Positions 8,677-18,720 of a DNA stretch of 64,000 nt are shown here, piece by piece (position 1 is the first letter of the stretch; the number at the start of each line of letters is the position of its first letter). Below the pieces are notes generated by a model that saw nothing but the letters and a program-made list of their open reading frames with translations, was not told the origin of the DNA and did no database searches. The translations under genes and the position numbers were made by a program. This DNA comes from CAYLLE01 sp964384485 (GTDB lineage: Bacteria > Spirochaetota > Spirochaetia > CAYLLE01): positions 1-64,000 of the forward strand of contig CAYLLE010000001.1 of the NCBI GenBank assembly GCA_964384485.1, written 5' to 3'.

Positions 8677-9776
8677 TCGTCCGCGGTCCGTCCCCGGATC
8701 CGCTCACCCGCCACAGCCGCTCCGTGTAAGTTGCCGTTGGCACCCCGATCCAAAAAAACGGACGGTCTTAGATAATGGAAACATCCATGATCACTCAAAT
8801 ACCGCTGCGCGGACGGTCCAAAAAATGGAAGCGCGAGGGACGGTTTACCGGCCATACAGACCGGAACGGTGCCGGTCCGTTTTCCCATGGAAGCAAATAC
8901 TTTCACTCCCGCCATACCCAGCACAACTCCAAACAGACGGTCTGTATTCAGGGCAGCCGGATCACCGGTAGCGGATAACCTGCTGATCACAGCTCCTGCT
9001 TCTTTCGGATCAGATACGGAAACAGAAATTTCAGACGGAAACTCGCCGGCTGAACCTCTCCGGGTCAAGATCATCCGATAGAGCAAAAGTCTCCCTGTAC
9101 CGGAAACAACCGTTTCCGCCCGGATACAGTCAGTCCTCCCGCCGGGACCCGGCGGAAACGGTTTTCCCGTCTTCTCCCATTCTTCCCGATAATCATTAAA
9201 CCGGAATCCGTATTCCCGGAATACCAAGTCAAGTTCTTTTATGGCAAGAGGAACCGCGTATCCCGGTTCATTGGTGTAGTGAAGCAGTGTATCATCTCCC
9301 TGCCAGCCTAGGCTCCCGTGCATTACCGTTCCCTCTCCGGAAATCCATGACCCGCCCCAGCCTCCTCCCAGGACCCAATAAAGAAGCTCGGTACGCAGAA
9401 TACTCCACTCCGCCAAGCCTCCGGCATCGGCATCATTTATAATCACCGCAGGAACATCGAAATAGGTTTGCACTTCCTGTTTAATATTACAGCCCTTTAG
9501 AAAAGGAAGGTTTACAATTTGCCGGTACGATCCGTCCGTATTCAAAACACCCGCCGACGCGATGCCGCAGCTTTCAAGGAGACACTTGCTGTCCTTCAGG
9601 ATCGTCTCGATGACCCGGAACAAACCGTGTTTATAATCGGAGAAATTTGATTGATATCCGTCCATGGGAAATACAGTTTCAGCTATTAGACTTTTTTCCG
9701 GCTTTCCCCCTTCAAACAGGGCAATTTTTGTTCCCCCTCCGGCACCGATATCCAATGCTAAAACACCGGTTTTCAT
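8673..9776 (-). CDS. ROK-family sugar kinase
   Basis: Predicted cytosolic sugar kinase of the ROK/ASKHA fold. The phosphate-1 loop is DIGAGGGTKIALFEGG at residues 9-24 and the catalytic-base region is INDADAGGLAEW near 113-124. The usual ROK zinc motif (CxCGxxGC) is absent, so it is a divergent member, closer to BadF/glucokinase-like proteins. Its ATG overlaps the valS stop (ATGA), so it is translated from the valS transcript. The pairing of a sugar kinase with a tRNA synthetase is not a known functional link and may only reflect genome compaction. Confidence 0.75.
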   Translation of the reverse strand: MKTGVLALDIGAGGGTKIALFEGGKPEKSLIAETVFPMDGYQSNFSDYKHGLFRVIETILKDSKCLLESCGIASAGVLNTDGSYRQIVNLPFLKGCNIKQEVQTYFDVPAVIINDADAGGLAEWSILRTELLYWVLGGGWGGSWISGEGTVMHGSLGWQGDDTLLHYTNEPGYAVPLAIKELDLVFREYGFRFNDYREEWEKTGKPFPPGPGGRTDCIRAETVVSGTGRLLLYRMILTRRGSAGEFPSEISVSVSDPKEAGAVISRLSATGDPAALNTDRLFGVVLGMAGVKVFASMGKRTGTVPVCMAGKPSLALPFFGPSAQRYLSDHGCFHYLRPSVFLDRGANGNLHGAAVAGERIRGRTADD

Positions 9777-12433
9777 CCCGACAAATCCTTCAGGTACCCG
9801 GTCATTTTAGATATTTTCCGTTGAAACTCTTCCTTCTTGCCGATTTCTTTCTGTACAACTACAGGCGGCGCATTCTCGGTAAAAGATTTATTGGCTAATT
9901 TCCGTTCCGTTCCATTAAGGAGCTTCCCTGTTTTATCGATATCCTTTTTAATTTTAGCCATCAATTTAGGAATATCCACCGAATCCTTGAGCTGAATCCG
10001 GATCTCGAACCCCGTTCCAACAAGGCCGATTCCTTTTACACCCGACGGTTTCTCCGCGGAAAACTCGAGTTCCCCTGCTCCGGTTAAGTTCCGCATCAGC
10101 GACGCGTGATCTTTTATAAAATCCAGGGAGGGAAAACCTTCTTCTCCAAGAATTATGATATCGATCCTTTTTTCCGGCGGAATCGTAAGCTCGCTCCGCA
10201 GAGTCCGCACCAGTCCGACCGCCTCCTGAAGAGTTTCGAAGGAAGCGGCAATCTCCGGATTTTCCCGCTCCGGCACCGCTTCGGGATACGGTGCCCGAAT
10301 TACATCACCGTACTTCCCTCTTTCTAATTCATCCGGCAGTTTCTGATAAATTTCTTCGGTCAAGAAGGGAAGAAACGGATGAAGCAGCCGCAACGATTCC
10401 TCGAGCAGCAGAAGCAGCAGAGAAACTGCCCGGTCTTTTTCCGATTGGTTATCGCTGTAGAGGGAGAGTTTCGATGCTTCTATGTACCAGTCGCAAAAGT
10501 CGTTCCAGAAGTATTCGTAAACCGCCTGTGAGGCATCATTGAACCGGTAGGATAGAAGGGCATTCTCCACATTTTTAGCGGCTGTATTCAGGCGGTGATA
10601 GATCCAGAGGTCAATCGGTTTCTTTTCAATCCGTTCTGCCGGAATCATATTCCGGCCGGTTAAATTCATGAGCAGATACCGTGCCGCGTTCCAGATTTTG
10701 TTCGCGAATTTCGATCCGATCTTAAAGGTATCTTTTTCAATAAGAATATCCTGCCCCTGGGCTGCCATAAACGCTAAAGTGAATTTTAATGCGTCCGCGC
10801 CGTACTCATCGACTATCTCAAGGGGATCCATACCGTTTCCCAGGGATTTGGACATTTTCCGTCCCTGTATGTCCCGGATGAGCCCGGTAATATAGATATC
10901 ACTGAACGGCGGCTGGTCCATGAATTCCATTCCGGCCATGATCATTCTTGCCACCCAGAAGAAAATAATATCGTAGGCAGTAACCAGAGTGGAGGTAGGA
11001 TAAAACCGGGAAAGATCGTCGGTCTTTTCCGGCCAGCCCAGGGTTGAAAAGGGCCAGAGCCAGGAAGAGAACCAGGTGTCCAGCACGTCTTCGTCCTGTC
11101 TGATATTCACGCTGCCGCAGGAAGAGCATGCGTCGGGATCGGACCGTGACACAATAATTTCGCCGCATTCATCACAATACCATACCGGTATCCGGTGTCC
11201 CCACCACAACTGCCGGGATATGCACCAGTCCCTGATTCCCTTTAGCCAGTGGGTATAGGTGTTTTCCCACTTTTTCGGATAGAAGGTTACTCCGCCTTTT
11301 TCCCACACCTGTAGCGCCTTTTCAGCCAGAGGCTTCATCCTGACAAACCATTGATCCGAGAGATACGGCTCCACCACCGAGTCACAGCGGTAACAGTGGC
11401 CTACCTGATGCATATGGTCTTCCGTTCCCGCGAAAAATCCCTGCTCTTCCAGATCACGAACTACTGCCTTCCTCGCCTCTTTTACGGTCAAGCCCCGGTA
11501 GGGATCGGGTACGCTGGAGTTAAGGGTTCCGTCGGGACTCAATATGTTAATTGATTCAAGCTGATGCCGCCGGCCCATTTCCCAGTCGTTCGGATCGTGA
11601 GCGGGTGTGACCTTTACGGCTCCGGTGCCGAATCCACGGTCCACATATTCATCCGCGATCACCGGGATTAGACGGCCGGTCAGCGGAAGCACAAGCTTTT
11701 TCCCCACAATACTGCTGTAGCGTTCATCTTCGGGATGAACCGCCACGGCCGTATCCCCGAGCATGGTCTCAGGCCGGGTAGTTGCTATGCGCAGAGATCC
11801 GGATCCGTCTTCCAGGGGATACCGGAACCGGTACATAAATCCCCGAACTTCCGAATGTTCCACCTCATCATCGGAAAGGGCGGTTCCGCATGAAGGGCAC
11901 CAGTTCACCAAATAGTTTCCCCGGTATATCAGTCCCCGTTCATACAGCGACACAAATACTTCCCGAACCGCCGCGGAGAGCCCTTCGTCCAGGGTAAACC
12001 GCTCCCTGTTCCAGTCACAGGAAGAACCGATCTTCTTCAGCTGACGAATAATGATATTCTGATGTTCCTCCTTGACTCTCCACGTTTCCTGAATGAACCG
12101 CTCCCTGCCTAAATCTTCCTTCCGCAGCCCCTGCTTCAAAAGTCTCCGTTCCACCACGTTCTGTGTGGCAATTCCCGCATGATCGGTCCCCGGAAGCCAG
12201 AGAGCTGCTTTCCCCTTCATCCTGTGAAACCGGATCAGGATATCCTGCAGGCTGTTATTGAGTCCGTGCCCCATGTGCAGGACACCGGTTACATTCGGCG
12301 GAGGTATCACAATCACGAAACTTTGTTCTCCGTCATTTCGCGGAGTGAACGCCTCCTTTTCCTGCCAAAACCGGTATATTCTGTCTTCAAATTCTTTGGG
12401 ATTATAAGCTTTATCTAATGCAATAGTTTTCAT
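9773..12433 (-). CDS. valS: Valyl-tRNA synthetase
   Basis: Charges tRNA-Val with valine in the cytosol. It is a class I synthetase with the HIGH equivalent HMGH in PPPNVTGVLHMGHGLNN (about 45-58), a large CP1 editing domain (about 180-370), zinc-type cysteine pairs (WCPSCG, CDECGEI, CSSCG) and KMSKS near residue 525. A C-terminal anticodon-binding domain ends in a tRNA-binding coiled coil (about 815-886). Length (886) is normal. The start ATG follows an AGGA site, and a promoter lies about 13 nt upstream of the leader. No T-box leader is present. Confidence 0.97.
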   Translation of the reverse strand: MKTIALDKAYNPKEFEDRIYRFWQEKEAFTPRNDGEQSFVIVIPPPNVTGVLHMGHGLNNSLQDILIRFHRMKGKAALWLPGTDHAGIATQNVVERRLLKQGLRKEDLGRERFIQETWRVKEEHQNIIIRQLKKIGSSCDWNRERFTLDEGLSAAVREVFVSLYERGLIYRGNYLVNWCPSCGTALSDDEVEHSEVRGFMYRFRYPLEDGSGSLRIATTRPETMLGDTAVAVHPEDERYSSIVGKKLVLPLTGRLIPVIADEYVDRGFGTGAVKVTPAHDPNDWEMGRRHQLESINILSPDGTLNSSVPDPYRGLTVKEARKAVVRDLEEQGFFAGTEDHMHQVGHCYRCDSVVEPYLSDQWFVRMKPLAEKALQVWEKGGVTFYPKKWENTYTHWLKGIRDWCISRQLWWGHRIPVWYCDECGEIIVSRSDPDACSSCGSVNIRQDEDVLDTWFSSWLWPFSTLGWPEKTDDLSRFYPTSTLVTAYDIIFFWVARMIMAGMEFMDQPPFSDIYITGLIRDIQGRKMSKSLGNGMDPLEIVDEYGADALKFTLAFMAAQGQDILIEKDTFKIGSKFANKIWNAARYLLMNLTGRNMIPAERIEKKPIDLWIYHRLNTAAKNVENALLSYRFNDASQAVYEYFWNDFCDWYIEASKLSLYSDNQSEKDRAVSLLLLLLEESLRLLHPFLPFLTEEIYQKLPDELERGKYGDVIRAPYPEAVPERENPEIAASFETLQEAVGLVRTLRSELTIPPEKRIDIIILGEEGFPSLDFIKDHASLMRNLTGAGELEFSAEKPSGVKGIGLVGTGFEIRIQLKDSVDIPKLMAKIKKDIDKTGKLLNGTERKLANKSFTENAPPVVVQKEIGKKEEFQRKISKMTGYLKDLSG

Positions 12434-12451
12434 TTTTTTATTCCTGACGGG

Positions 12452-12480
12452 ATGATAACAAAATAGTATGGGGTCATCAA
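12452..12480 (-). promoter_or_regulatory. valS promoter
   Basis: On the minus strand: TTGATG (12475-12480), 17-nt spacer, TATCAT (12452-12457). The short leader contains AGGA. Confidence 0.6.
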
Positions 12481-12496
12481 TATTCTGTAGTGTAAA

Positions 12497-13123
12497 TCAT
12501 TGAGCGGCGATCCAGGGATTATCTTCCACTTCTTTTTGGATAGTCGAAGAGGGTCCGTGTCCCGGATAAATTACCGTTTTCCCGGGCAGGCAGAGAATCT
12601 TCGACCGTATATTCTGCAGAAGCTGTTGGTGACTGCCTCCGGGCAGATCTGTACGTCCGATTCCTCCGGCGAACAGCAGATCTCCGGTAAAAAGGACATC
12701 TTCATCAGCCAGATAAAGGCATACATGACCGGCCGCGTGACCGGGGGTATGCATTATCCGAAAGTTGAATCCTCCTGCCGGTACAGTTTCACCGTCTTCC
12801 AAAAAGAAATCCGGAGAAGGTATATCCGGAGCTTCTATACCAAAGAGAGGCGCTCCCCCTTTCATCTTCCACAAGGGAAGATCATTTTTATGCAGCCCCG
12901 TTTCCGTTTTCCATCGATTTCTGATGTGCTCCACCCCCATAAAATGATCAAAATGTGCGTGGGTGATAAAAACCGTTAAAAATTCAGGCTTCAAATCTTC
13001 TAAATCCATGAGAAGAGCTTGAGAATACTCCGCCGGATCGATAACGACTGCCGACTGTTCTCCCGGTTTCCACACAAGATACGTATTGGTTTCAACCGGA
13101 CCGATTTCATACTGTTTAATCAT
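12497..13123 (-). CDS. Metallo-beta-lactamase-fold hydrolase (glyoxalase II-like)
   Basis: Cytosolic metallohydrolase of the YcbL/glyoxalase II group. The metal site is THAHFDHFMG (HxHxDH), then the His of MHTPGHAAGH, the Asp of LFTGDLLFAGGIGRTD, and the His of YPGHGPSS. Length of about 208 residues is that of the single-domain YcbL type without the glyoxalase II C-terminal domain. The likely substrate is S-lactoylglutathione or another thioester. I prefer ATG 13123 (MIKQYEIGPVETN); an upstream in-frame TTG would add 12 Lys-rich residues that overlap the promoter. There is no Shine-Dalgarno, and the -10 is 7 nt from the ATG. Confidence 0.88.
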   Translation of the reverse strand: MIKQYEIGPVETNTYLVWKPGEQSAVVIDPAEYSQALLMDLEDLKPEFLTVFITHAHFDHFMGVEHIRNRWKTETGLHKNDLPLWKMKGGAPLFGIEAPDIPSPDFFLEDGETVPAGGFNFRIMHTPGHAAGHVCLYLADEDVLFTGDLLFAGGIGRTDLPGGSHQQLLQNIRSKILCLPGKTVIYPGHGPSSTIQKEVEDNPWIAAQ

Positions 13124-13130
13124 GTAAGGG

Positions 13131-13159
13131 AATATAAGTTTTTTTGCTTTTTTTTCCAA
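13131..13159 (-). promoter_or_regulatory. Promoter of the metallohydrolase gene, predicted leaderless
   Basis: On the minus strand: TTGGAA (13154-13159), 17-nt A-rich spacer, TATATT (13131-13136), then 7 nt to the ATG. Confidence 0.6.
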
Positions 13160-13278
13160 GAAGCATATAATTTATTTGACGGATATGGAGGGCTTATTTT
13201 TAAACCTAATCCTAACAATGGAGATGGTTTATTTCCATATACTTTATAGAAGAATGATAATTATGAGAGGTATGTTAA

Positions 13279-15258
13279 ATGGGCTGGAAAAATTTTAGAT
13301 TGAGCTTGAAATTGGGAATCGGGTTTGGGACGGTACTTGTACTGCTTGTTTTGCTGGCTCTTTGGACCATCTTTGGAATCCAGGGAATCGTACATAACGC
13401 GGACCAGGTAATAATGGGAAATAAACTCAGAGGCGATATGGTACAGCGGGAAGTGGATCATCTGAATTGGGCTTCAGAAGTAAACGCCCTTATAACCGAT
13501 GATTCACTCCATGAACTCACGGTAAGTACCGATTATACCCAGTGCGGCTTCGGCAGGTGGTACTATAGTGAAGCGCGGCGAGACGCGGAAACTGTGGTTC
13601 CCGCCCTGGCTCCTATTTTAACAGCCATAGAAGAACCCCACATTCATCTTCATGAATCAGCCGAAACCATCGTTTCACACTACACCGAAGTGGACCGGGA
13701 TTTAGGAAATTATTTACGGGAGAAAAAGACCGATCATCTGCAGTGGGCGCATCAGGTAAAAGATCTTCTGATTAATAAAAATTTGACCGGAGAAGGCATT
13801 ACAACCGACCCGCGTCAATGCAACTTCGGTGTGTGGTTATTCAGCAGCACCGCGGAACAGAAGGGTGAGGAAGATCCTGAATTCGGACGGCTTGTAGATT
13901 CGGCAAAAGAGCCGCACCGGGAACTGCATGAAGCGGTTATAAATCTGTTGGAACTAAGGAATCAAGGAAATTACGCTCAAGCCGAACAGTTTTACTACGG
14001 TACAATTTCCCCTAAAGCAGATGAAGTATTATCGCTCATTGACGATATTATCGCGTGGCATGATTCTAAAATCTCCGGATACGATCAAGCCCGGGAGGTT
14101 TATAATACCGAAACAAAGACAAATCTGCGTACCGTTCAGAACCATCTGCACGACATCGTCAAAACCGCCTCGGAAAATATCATGACCGATGAAGAGATGC
14201 TGACTCAGGCCAACAGTACAAGGATTATAGTTACGATTATCGCGGTCAGTGCGATTATCTTGGGTATTATAATGGCTCTCATCATTACCCGGTCAATCGT
14301 GAATCCTATCCGGAAAGGAATCGGGTTCGTACGTGAAATATCTCAAGGGAACCTGACAGTCAGGAATACTATCAATCAGAAGGACGAAGTCGGGCAGCTT
14401 GCTCAGGCAATGCAGAACATGACCGATAAGCTCCGCCTCATAACCATGGAGATAAAGTCGGGTGCCGCGAATATAACCGACGGAAGCGCGGCAATCAGCA
14501 GTACCTCTCAGCAGTTATCCCAAGGGGCAACGGAACAGGCGGCTTCGGCGGAAGAGGTATCATCTTCCATGGAAGAAATGGCATCAAATATCAGACAGAA
14601 TAGTGAAAATGCAATGCAGACCGAGAAGATTTCCAAAAAGGCGGCACAAGATGCCCAAGCCGGGGGAGAAGCAGTAATCAAAACTGTTTCCGCGATGAAA
14701 GACATCGCTGAAAAGATCAATATAATCGAAGAAATTGCCCGGCAGACGAATCTTCTTGCCTTAAACGCGGCAATAGAGGCTGCCCGGGCCGGAGAACATG
14801 GAAAGGGATTCGCGGTGGTGGCATCAGAAGTCCGAAAGCTGGCTGAACGCAGTCAAAAAGCAGCCGCGGAGATATCAGAATTATCAACCGACAGTGTGGA
14901 AATTGCTGAAGAGGCAGGGGAAATGCTCAATAGAATCGTCCCGGATATAAACCGGACCGCCGAACTGATTGCTGAAATTTCTGCCGCCAGCAAGGAACAG
15001 AATTCCGGTTCTGATCAGATCAACAAGGCTATCCTTCAGCTTGATCAGGTAATTCAGCAGAATGCTTCATCTTCTGAAGAAATGGCATCCATGGCGGAGG
15101 AACTGTCTTCACAAGCAGAATCACTCAATTCGGCAATGGAGTTTTTTCAAGTGGAAAACGGATCAGATCAGGAAATCAAGTTTATCCCGATGAATACCGA
15201 TCGGGAGCCTGAACAGGAAAGAGTAAGAGCTGCCGAAATAACTCTGGCAGACGAATAA
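13279..15258 (+). CDS. Methyl-accepting chemotaxis protein with two extracytoplasmic CZB-like domains
   Basis: Transmembrane chemoreceptor of 659 residues. TM1 is about 14-37, the extracytoplasmic sensor about 38-310, TM2 about 314-337, HAMP about 338-392 and the signalling domain about 400-640. The hairpin tip is present (EIARQTNLLALNAAIEAARA). The sensor holds two copies of a chemoreceptor zinc-binding (CZB) motif: H61/C89/H121/H125 with HLNW and CGFGRW, and H153/C181/H213/H217 with HLQW and CNFGVW. CZB domains bind zinc and are known to sense zinc-linked and hypochlorous acid signals. Two tandem copies outside the membrane are unusual. GAGAGG lies upstream of the ATG. A strong terminator follows. 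Confidence 0.93.
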   Translation: MGWKNFRLSLKLGIGFGTVLVLLVLLALWTIFGIQGIVHNADQVIMGNKLRGDMVQREVDHLNWASEVNALITDDSLHELTVSTDYTQCGFGRWYYSEARRDAETVVPALAPILTAIEEPHIHLHESAETIVSHYTEVDRDLGNYLREKKTDHLQWAHQVKDLLINKNLTGEGITTDPRQCNFGVWLFSSTAEQKGEEDPEFGRLVDSAKEPHRELHEAVINLLELRNQGNYAQAEQFYYGTISPKADEVLSLIDDIIAWHDSKISGYDQAREVYNTETKTNLRTVQNHLHDIVKTASENIMTDEEMLTQANSTRIIVTIIAVSAIILGIIMALIITRSIVNPIRKGIGFVREISQGNLTVRNTINQKDEVGQLAQAMQNMTDKLRLITMEIKSGAANITDGSAAISSTSQQLSQGATEQAASAEEVSSSMEEMASNIRQNSENAMQTEKISKKAAQDAQAGGEAVIKTVSAMKDIAEKINIIEEIARQTNLLALNAAIEAARAGEHGKGFAVVASEVRKLAERSQKAAAEISELSTDSVEIAEEAGEMLNRIVPDINRTAELIAEISAASKEQNSGSDQINKAILQLDQVIQQNASSSEEMASMAEELSSQAESLNSAMEFFQVENGSDQEIKFIPMNTDREPEQERVRAAEITLADE

Positions 15259-15304
15259 AAAAAAGAACCGGGGACCTTTTCCATTAGGTCACCGGTTCTT
15301 CTTA
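15257..15304. terminator. Bidirectional intrinsic terminator
   Basis: AAGAACCGG (15263-15271) pairs with CCGGTTCTT (15292-15300), and an inner GACC/GGTC extends the stem. An eight-A run at 15257-15264 becomes the U-tract for the minus-strand gene. It separates the chemoreceptor from the convergent regulator gene. Confidence 0.85.
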
Positions 15305-15332
15305 TAGTTTTCTGTATTAAAAAATCCCTAAC

Positions 15333-16568
15333 CTATAACTGTTTATTTTCCTGTCTGGCCCGTTCCCGTTTCTGTTTCCTTCGGTAATATTCGGCCTGCT
15401 TCCTGATTTCAGCTATATCGGAGGTGAACATCCGGTTGTCGATTACTTTTACTTTTGAGTTTTTCAACAGCTCTCTTATATGCTGATTCCCTTCGCTAGT
15501 CTGCATACCCACCATATTAACCAGTTCTTTCGGACCGAAATCAAAGGAGTAGGATTCACCGGGCTTTATCGGTATCCTGGCCCGTTCAATCTGTATCCAG
15601 AGTGCGTCGTATAATTTTCCCAGAGGATCAACTAGAAGGGTGTTCGCAAGCTGTTTATACACAAACCAGATCCGTTCAGCCTGCAGTGTAGTTAACCTGG
15701 AAATTATCTGAGGCTGACTGGTAACCATTCTTCCGAAGTTATCTTTGTTTACCGCCAAAAGAACCGACTCTTCAAAAGCAATGGCCGAAGCTGACCGGGG
15801 CTTATTCTCGAGTAACGACATTTCACCGAAGATATCACCCGGTTTCAATACCGCAAGAAGTACTTCCTTATCATTCATCAATTTGGTAATTTTTATACTT
15901 CCTTTCTGGATGATATAGAGTTCCTGGCCCGGCATGGTTTCCGCGAACACCATGGTATTTTTCGGATATGACCTAGTGAACTCGGCTGTATCCGTTTCTA
16001 AATGAATATTCTGTTTAATGTAAGGCTTTATCTTTACCATCCGCTCTCTAGCGGTCTGACTGCTGTCTCCCTTAGGATTATATCGTACATATTGATAATA
16101 CGCGTAAAAGGCAAGATCGTACTGGTTTTGTTTTATATAGTACTCAGCAAGTTTATACAGGTGATTAGGATCCTGCATGGCATTTTCGGTCTTTAAGCTC
16201 AGCCGGGTCAGCGCTTCATCAAGATACCGCATCCGTCTGGAAAATCCTTCCAGTATTTTCATGGCGACCGGCGTATTTTTCTCAATAAGCATTCCATATT
16301 GATCCCGGTGAACCGAGATAAGAGAGACATCGGTAAGAGCCTGGGCTGTTTCAATATGACTATGAGTCGACATCGTGGAAACTACACCGAAAAAATCACC
16401 GGGGGCTAATATATTTCCCCCTTCTTCGGCTACAATTTCCACTTCTTTGCTTATGCGGACATTACCAGAACGGATAATAAAAAAAGAGTTAGCATTTTGC
16501 TTTCCTTCAACAACTATAAAAGCTCCCTTTTTAAAGTTGACGATGGAAAGCTGTAAAGGCGTCGTCAT
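15333..16568 (-). CDS. Crp-like protein with two cyclic-nucleotide-binding domains
   Basis: Cytosolic regulator carrying two cNMP-binding beta-barrels. The first (about 10-125) has APGDFFGVVST. The second (about 200-315) has the fuller phosphate-binding signature KPGDIFGEMSLLENKPRSASA. A helical linker with a TPR-like stretch (LAEYYIKQNQYDLAFYAYY) lies between them. A C-terminal Crp-like winged-helix region follows (FGPKELVNMVGMQ) with a basic tail. Only the second domain has the RSA phosphate cassette, so it is the likely cAMP/cGMP site. I chose ATG 16568 with AAGGA about 13 nt upstream; an in-frame GTG at 16622 lacks any site. Two nucleotide cyclases occur elsewhere in the window. Confidence 0.82.
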   Translation of the reverse strand: MTTPLQLSIVNFKKGAFIVVEGKQNANSFFIIRSGNVRISKEVEIVAEEGGNILAPGDFFGVVSTMSTHSHIETAQALTDVSLISVHRDQYGMLIEKNTPVAMKILEGFSRRMRYLDEALTRLSLKTENAMQDPNHLYKLAEYYIKQNQYDLAFYAYYQYVRYNPKGDSSQTARERMVKIKPYIKQNIHLETDTAEFTRSYPKNTMVFAETMPGQELYIIQKGSIKITKLMNDKEVLLAVLKPGDIFGEMSLLENKPRSASAIAFEESVLLAVNKDNFGRMVTSQPQIISRLTTLQAERIWFVYKQLANTLLVDPLGKLYDALWIQIERARIPIKPGESYSFDFGPKELVNMVGMQTSEGNQHIRELLKNSKVKVIDNRMFTSDIAEIRKQAEYYRRKQKRERARQENKQL

Positions 16569-16657
16569 TCTAGTACCAATATCCTTCCTCCGAAGAATGA
16601 TTATGCATTCGGAGACCCACACTAAGGCAAAATATGCCGGATAAATGCAATAATGTA

Positions 16658-16687
16658 AGTATACGTTCCACGTTCATTATTTGTCAA
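16658..16687 (-). promoter_or_regulatory. Promoter of the dual cNMP-binding regulator
   Basis: On the minus strand: TTGACA (16682-16687), 18-nt spacer, TATACT (16658-16663). The leader to ATG 16568 would be about 80 nt. In the rest of the 16569-16872 gap I see only a short inverted repeat, TTCCT-N8-AGGAA, at 16711-16728. Confidence 0.7.
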
Positions 16688-16872
16688 TGCTGATACTTGA
16701 TTCAGATTGATTCCTTGCTTTGCAGGAAGATCAAAAGTTGTTGAAATCTCTTGGTTTGTGTATCATACTTCAAAATATAATTTTTTAAGATCATATTAAT
16801 AAAAAAGTCGATCCAAAAACAATCTAATATTCGCGTTAGTCCCGGGTTTAGAGGGACAGAAGGAGTTGCAGG

Positions 16873-18720
16873 ATGAAGATCCGGACAAAAATCAATCTAA
16901 CTGTTTTTGTGATTATCGCGGCCTTTATTGCCGCAGTTGTATTACTCATGTTTACTGCCTACATTTCCCGGTCGCTAAACGATATGGAAACCGAATCAAC
17001 GCATCTGCTCGCGGACATGTACAAACTGAACAGTTTAACCAAAGATCTGCTTGTTAGTGAATTAGGAATTCGTGTTACCTGGGAGAACTGGAATAATCAG
17101 ATTGAAGCTACAGGAGACCGGCTGAACAGCCTTTTGAATCATCCGGCAACGTCGTTTTTACCGGGTGAAATCATCAAAAAATTGGGAGGCAATGTCAATC
17201 TCTGGAGTTTGATGATAGTAGAATTTGATAAAGCCAAAAGTTCGTTAAATCATCTTCTCGATAACGAAACTATTCCCGATGAACAACTAATCGGACTGGT
17301 GAGACTGTCGTACTCGACAGATTCCGACCAGTTTTTGACTGCAGTGGACAAATATTACGCGGCAAAAGTCAGCCGGGATTTTACCGTACTTCTTGACACA
17401 GCCAGTGATTTCCTTGATTCAAATATAAAATCCTTGGTTACCATGATCGGGAATCAAAGCAGCCGGATTACTCAAACGAGCACCCTCATTTCTATAATAT
17501 TTTCTTCGGTGATTGTTTTTGGTTCCATACTGTTTGCTCTTCTATTTTCCCGGAGTCTTTCCAGAAAAATAACCGCGATAGAAGGGGTGATGCGCGAAGC
17601 GGCAGCAAAGGATCTCACCGTAAGATCGGGCATTCAAAGCCGTGATGAACTCGGGAGCTTGGGTACAAATCTGAATTCCGTCGTAGGCTCTTTGGCGGAG
17701 TTTATGCAGACGGTTAAAAATACAACGGCTCAAATCGGTGAGATGGAAGAATCGTTATCAGCCGGTACTGCCGAGTCTGCGTCGGCAGTAAATCAGATAT
17801 CAAAAAATATTGAATCCATTACCGGGCGCATAAACTCTTTGAATGAAAACATTCAGCTCGCAACTCAGCGGGTGGAAGATATCGGCCAGCAAATAGGATC
17901 TCTGGCAGCAAATGTGGAACAGCAGTCTGAAGCTGTATCCCGTTCCTCCGCTTCCATCGAGGAGATGAATGCTTCAATACAAAATATTTCGAAATTAGCT
18001 GAAGAGCGGAAATCGGGTGTGGAGGGGTTGCTCAATGTAACGATTCAGGGAGGCGAAAAAGTTGCTTCCACAAACGAGATGATCAAATCCGTTTCCCATG
18101 AAATCAGTGATATCCTTGAAATTATCGAAATAATCAACTCCATCTCGGAGCAGACAAACCTGCTTTCCATGAACGCGGCCATCGAAAGTGCCCATGCCGG
18201 AGAAATCGGGAAAGGATTCGCCGTTGTGGCTGAAGAAATCCGTAAACTCGCCGAATCAACGTCCGAAAATTCCCGGAATATTGAATCTTCTTTAAAATCC
18301 ATAACAGGCAAGATAGCTGAAGCGCTTCATTTAAGTGACGAAAGCTATACCTCCTTCGAAGATATCAAGGAGGAAGTTACCCGGTATGCTCACTCTCTAA
18401 AAGAAATTTCTTCCAGCATGGAAGAGATCTCGCAGGGAAGCAATGAGATACTCAAAACGACCAGTGAAATATCAGCCGCGACCCGGAATGTAAAGGACGG
18501 CTCTCAGGAAATAAATACCTGGATTGGAGAAATCAATAAGGCTATGATAAGCACAAAAAATCTTTCCCATGAAGTTACTCAAGGAATGGATGAAATAAAA
18601 ACGGGAACCGGTGAAATTCTCTCGACAGTAACGGATATCAGCAAAATGTCGGACAATAGCAGAAACCGTATGAATAAACTCGATTTAATGATTGGAACAT
18701 ATAAAACTAACGGAAACTAA
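16873..18720 (+). CDS. Methyl-accepting chemotaxis protein
   Basis: Transmembrane chemoreceptor of 615 residues. TM1 is about 9-33, the periplasmic helical sensor about 34-195, TM2 about 200-223, HAMP about 224-280 and the cytoplasmic signalling domain about 290-600. The tip sequence is SEQTNLLSMNAAIESAHA, the spirochaete-type variant with Ser-Met in place of Leu-Ala. The periplasmic part looks like a four-helix bundle with no ligand signature I recognise. AGGAG lies 7 nt before the ATG. The stop overlaps that of the convergent transglutaminase-like gene by 4 bp. Confidence 0.93.
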   Translation: MKIRTKINLTVFVIIAAFIAAVVLLMFTAYISRSLNDMETESTHLLADMYKLNSLTKDLLVSELGIRVTWENWNNQIEATGDRLNSLLNHPATSFLPGEIIKKLGGNVNLWSLMIVEFDKAKSSLNHLLDNETIPDEQLIGLVRLSYSTDSDQFLTAVDKYYAAKVSRDFTVLLDTASDFLDSNIKSLVTMIGNQSSRITQTSTLISIIFSSVIVFGSILFALLFSRSLSRKITAIEGVMREAAAKDLTVRSGIQSRDELGSLGTNLNSVVGSLAEFMQTVKNTTAQIGEMEESLSAGTAESASAVNQISKNIESITGRINSLNENIQLATQRVEDIGQQIGSLAANVEQQSEAVSRSSASIEEMNASIQNISKLAEERKSGVEGLLNVTIQGGEKVASTNEMIKSVSHEISDILEIIEIINSISEQTNLLSMNAAIESAHAGEIGKGFAVVAEEIRKLAESTSENSRNIESSLKSITGKIAEALHLSDESYTSFEDIKEEVTRYAHSLKEISSSMEEISQGSNEILKTTSEISAATRNVKDGSQEINTWIGEINKAMISTKNLSHEVTQGMDEIKTGTGEILSTVTDISKMSDNSRNRMNKLDLMIGTYKTNGN

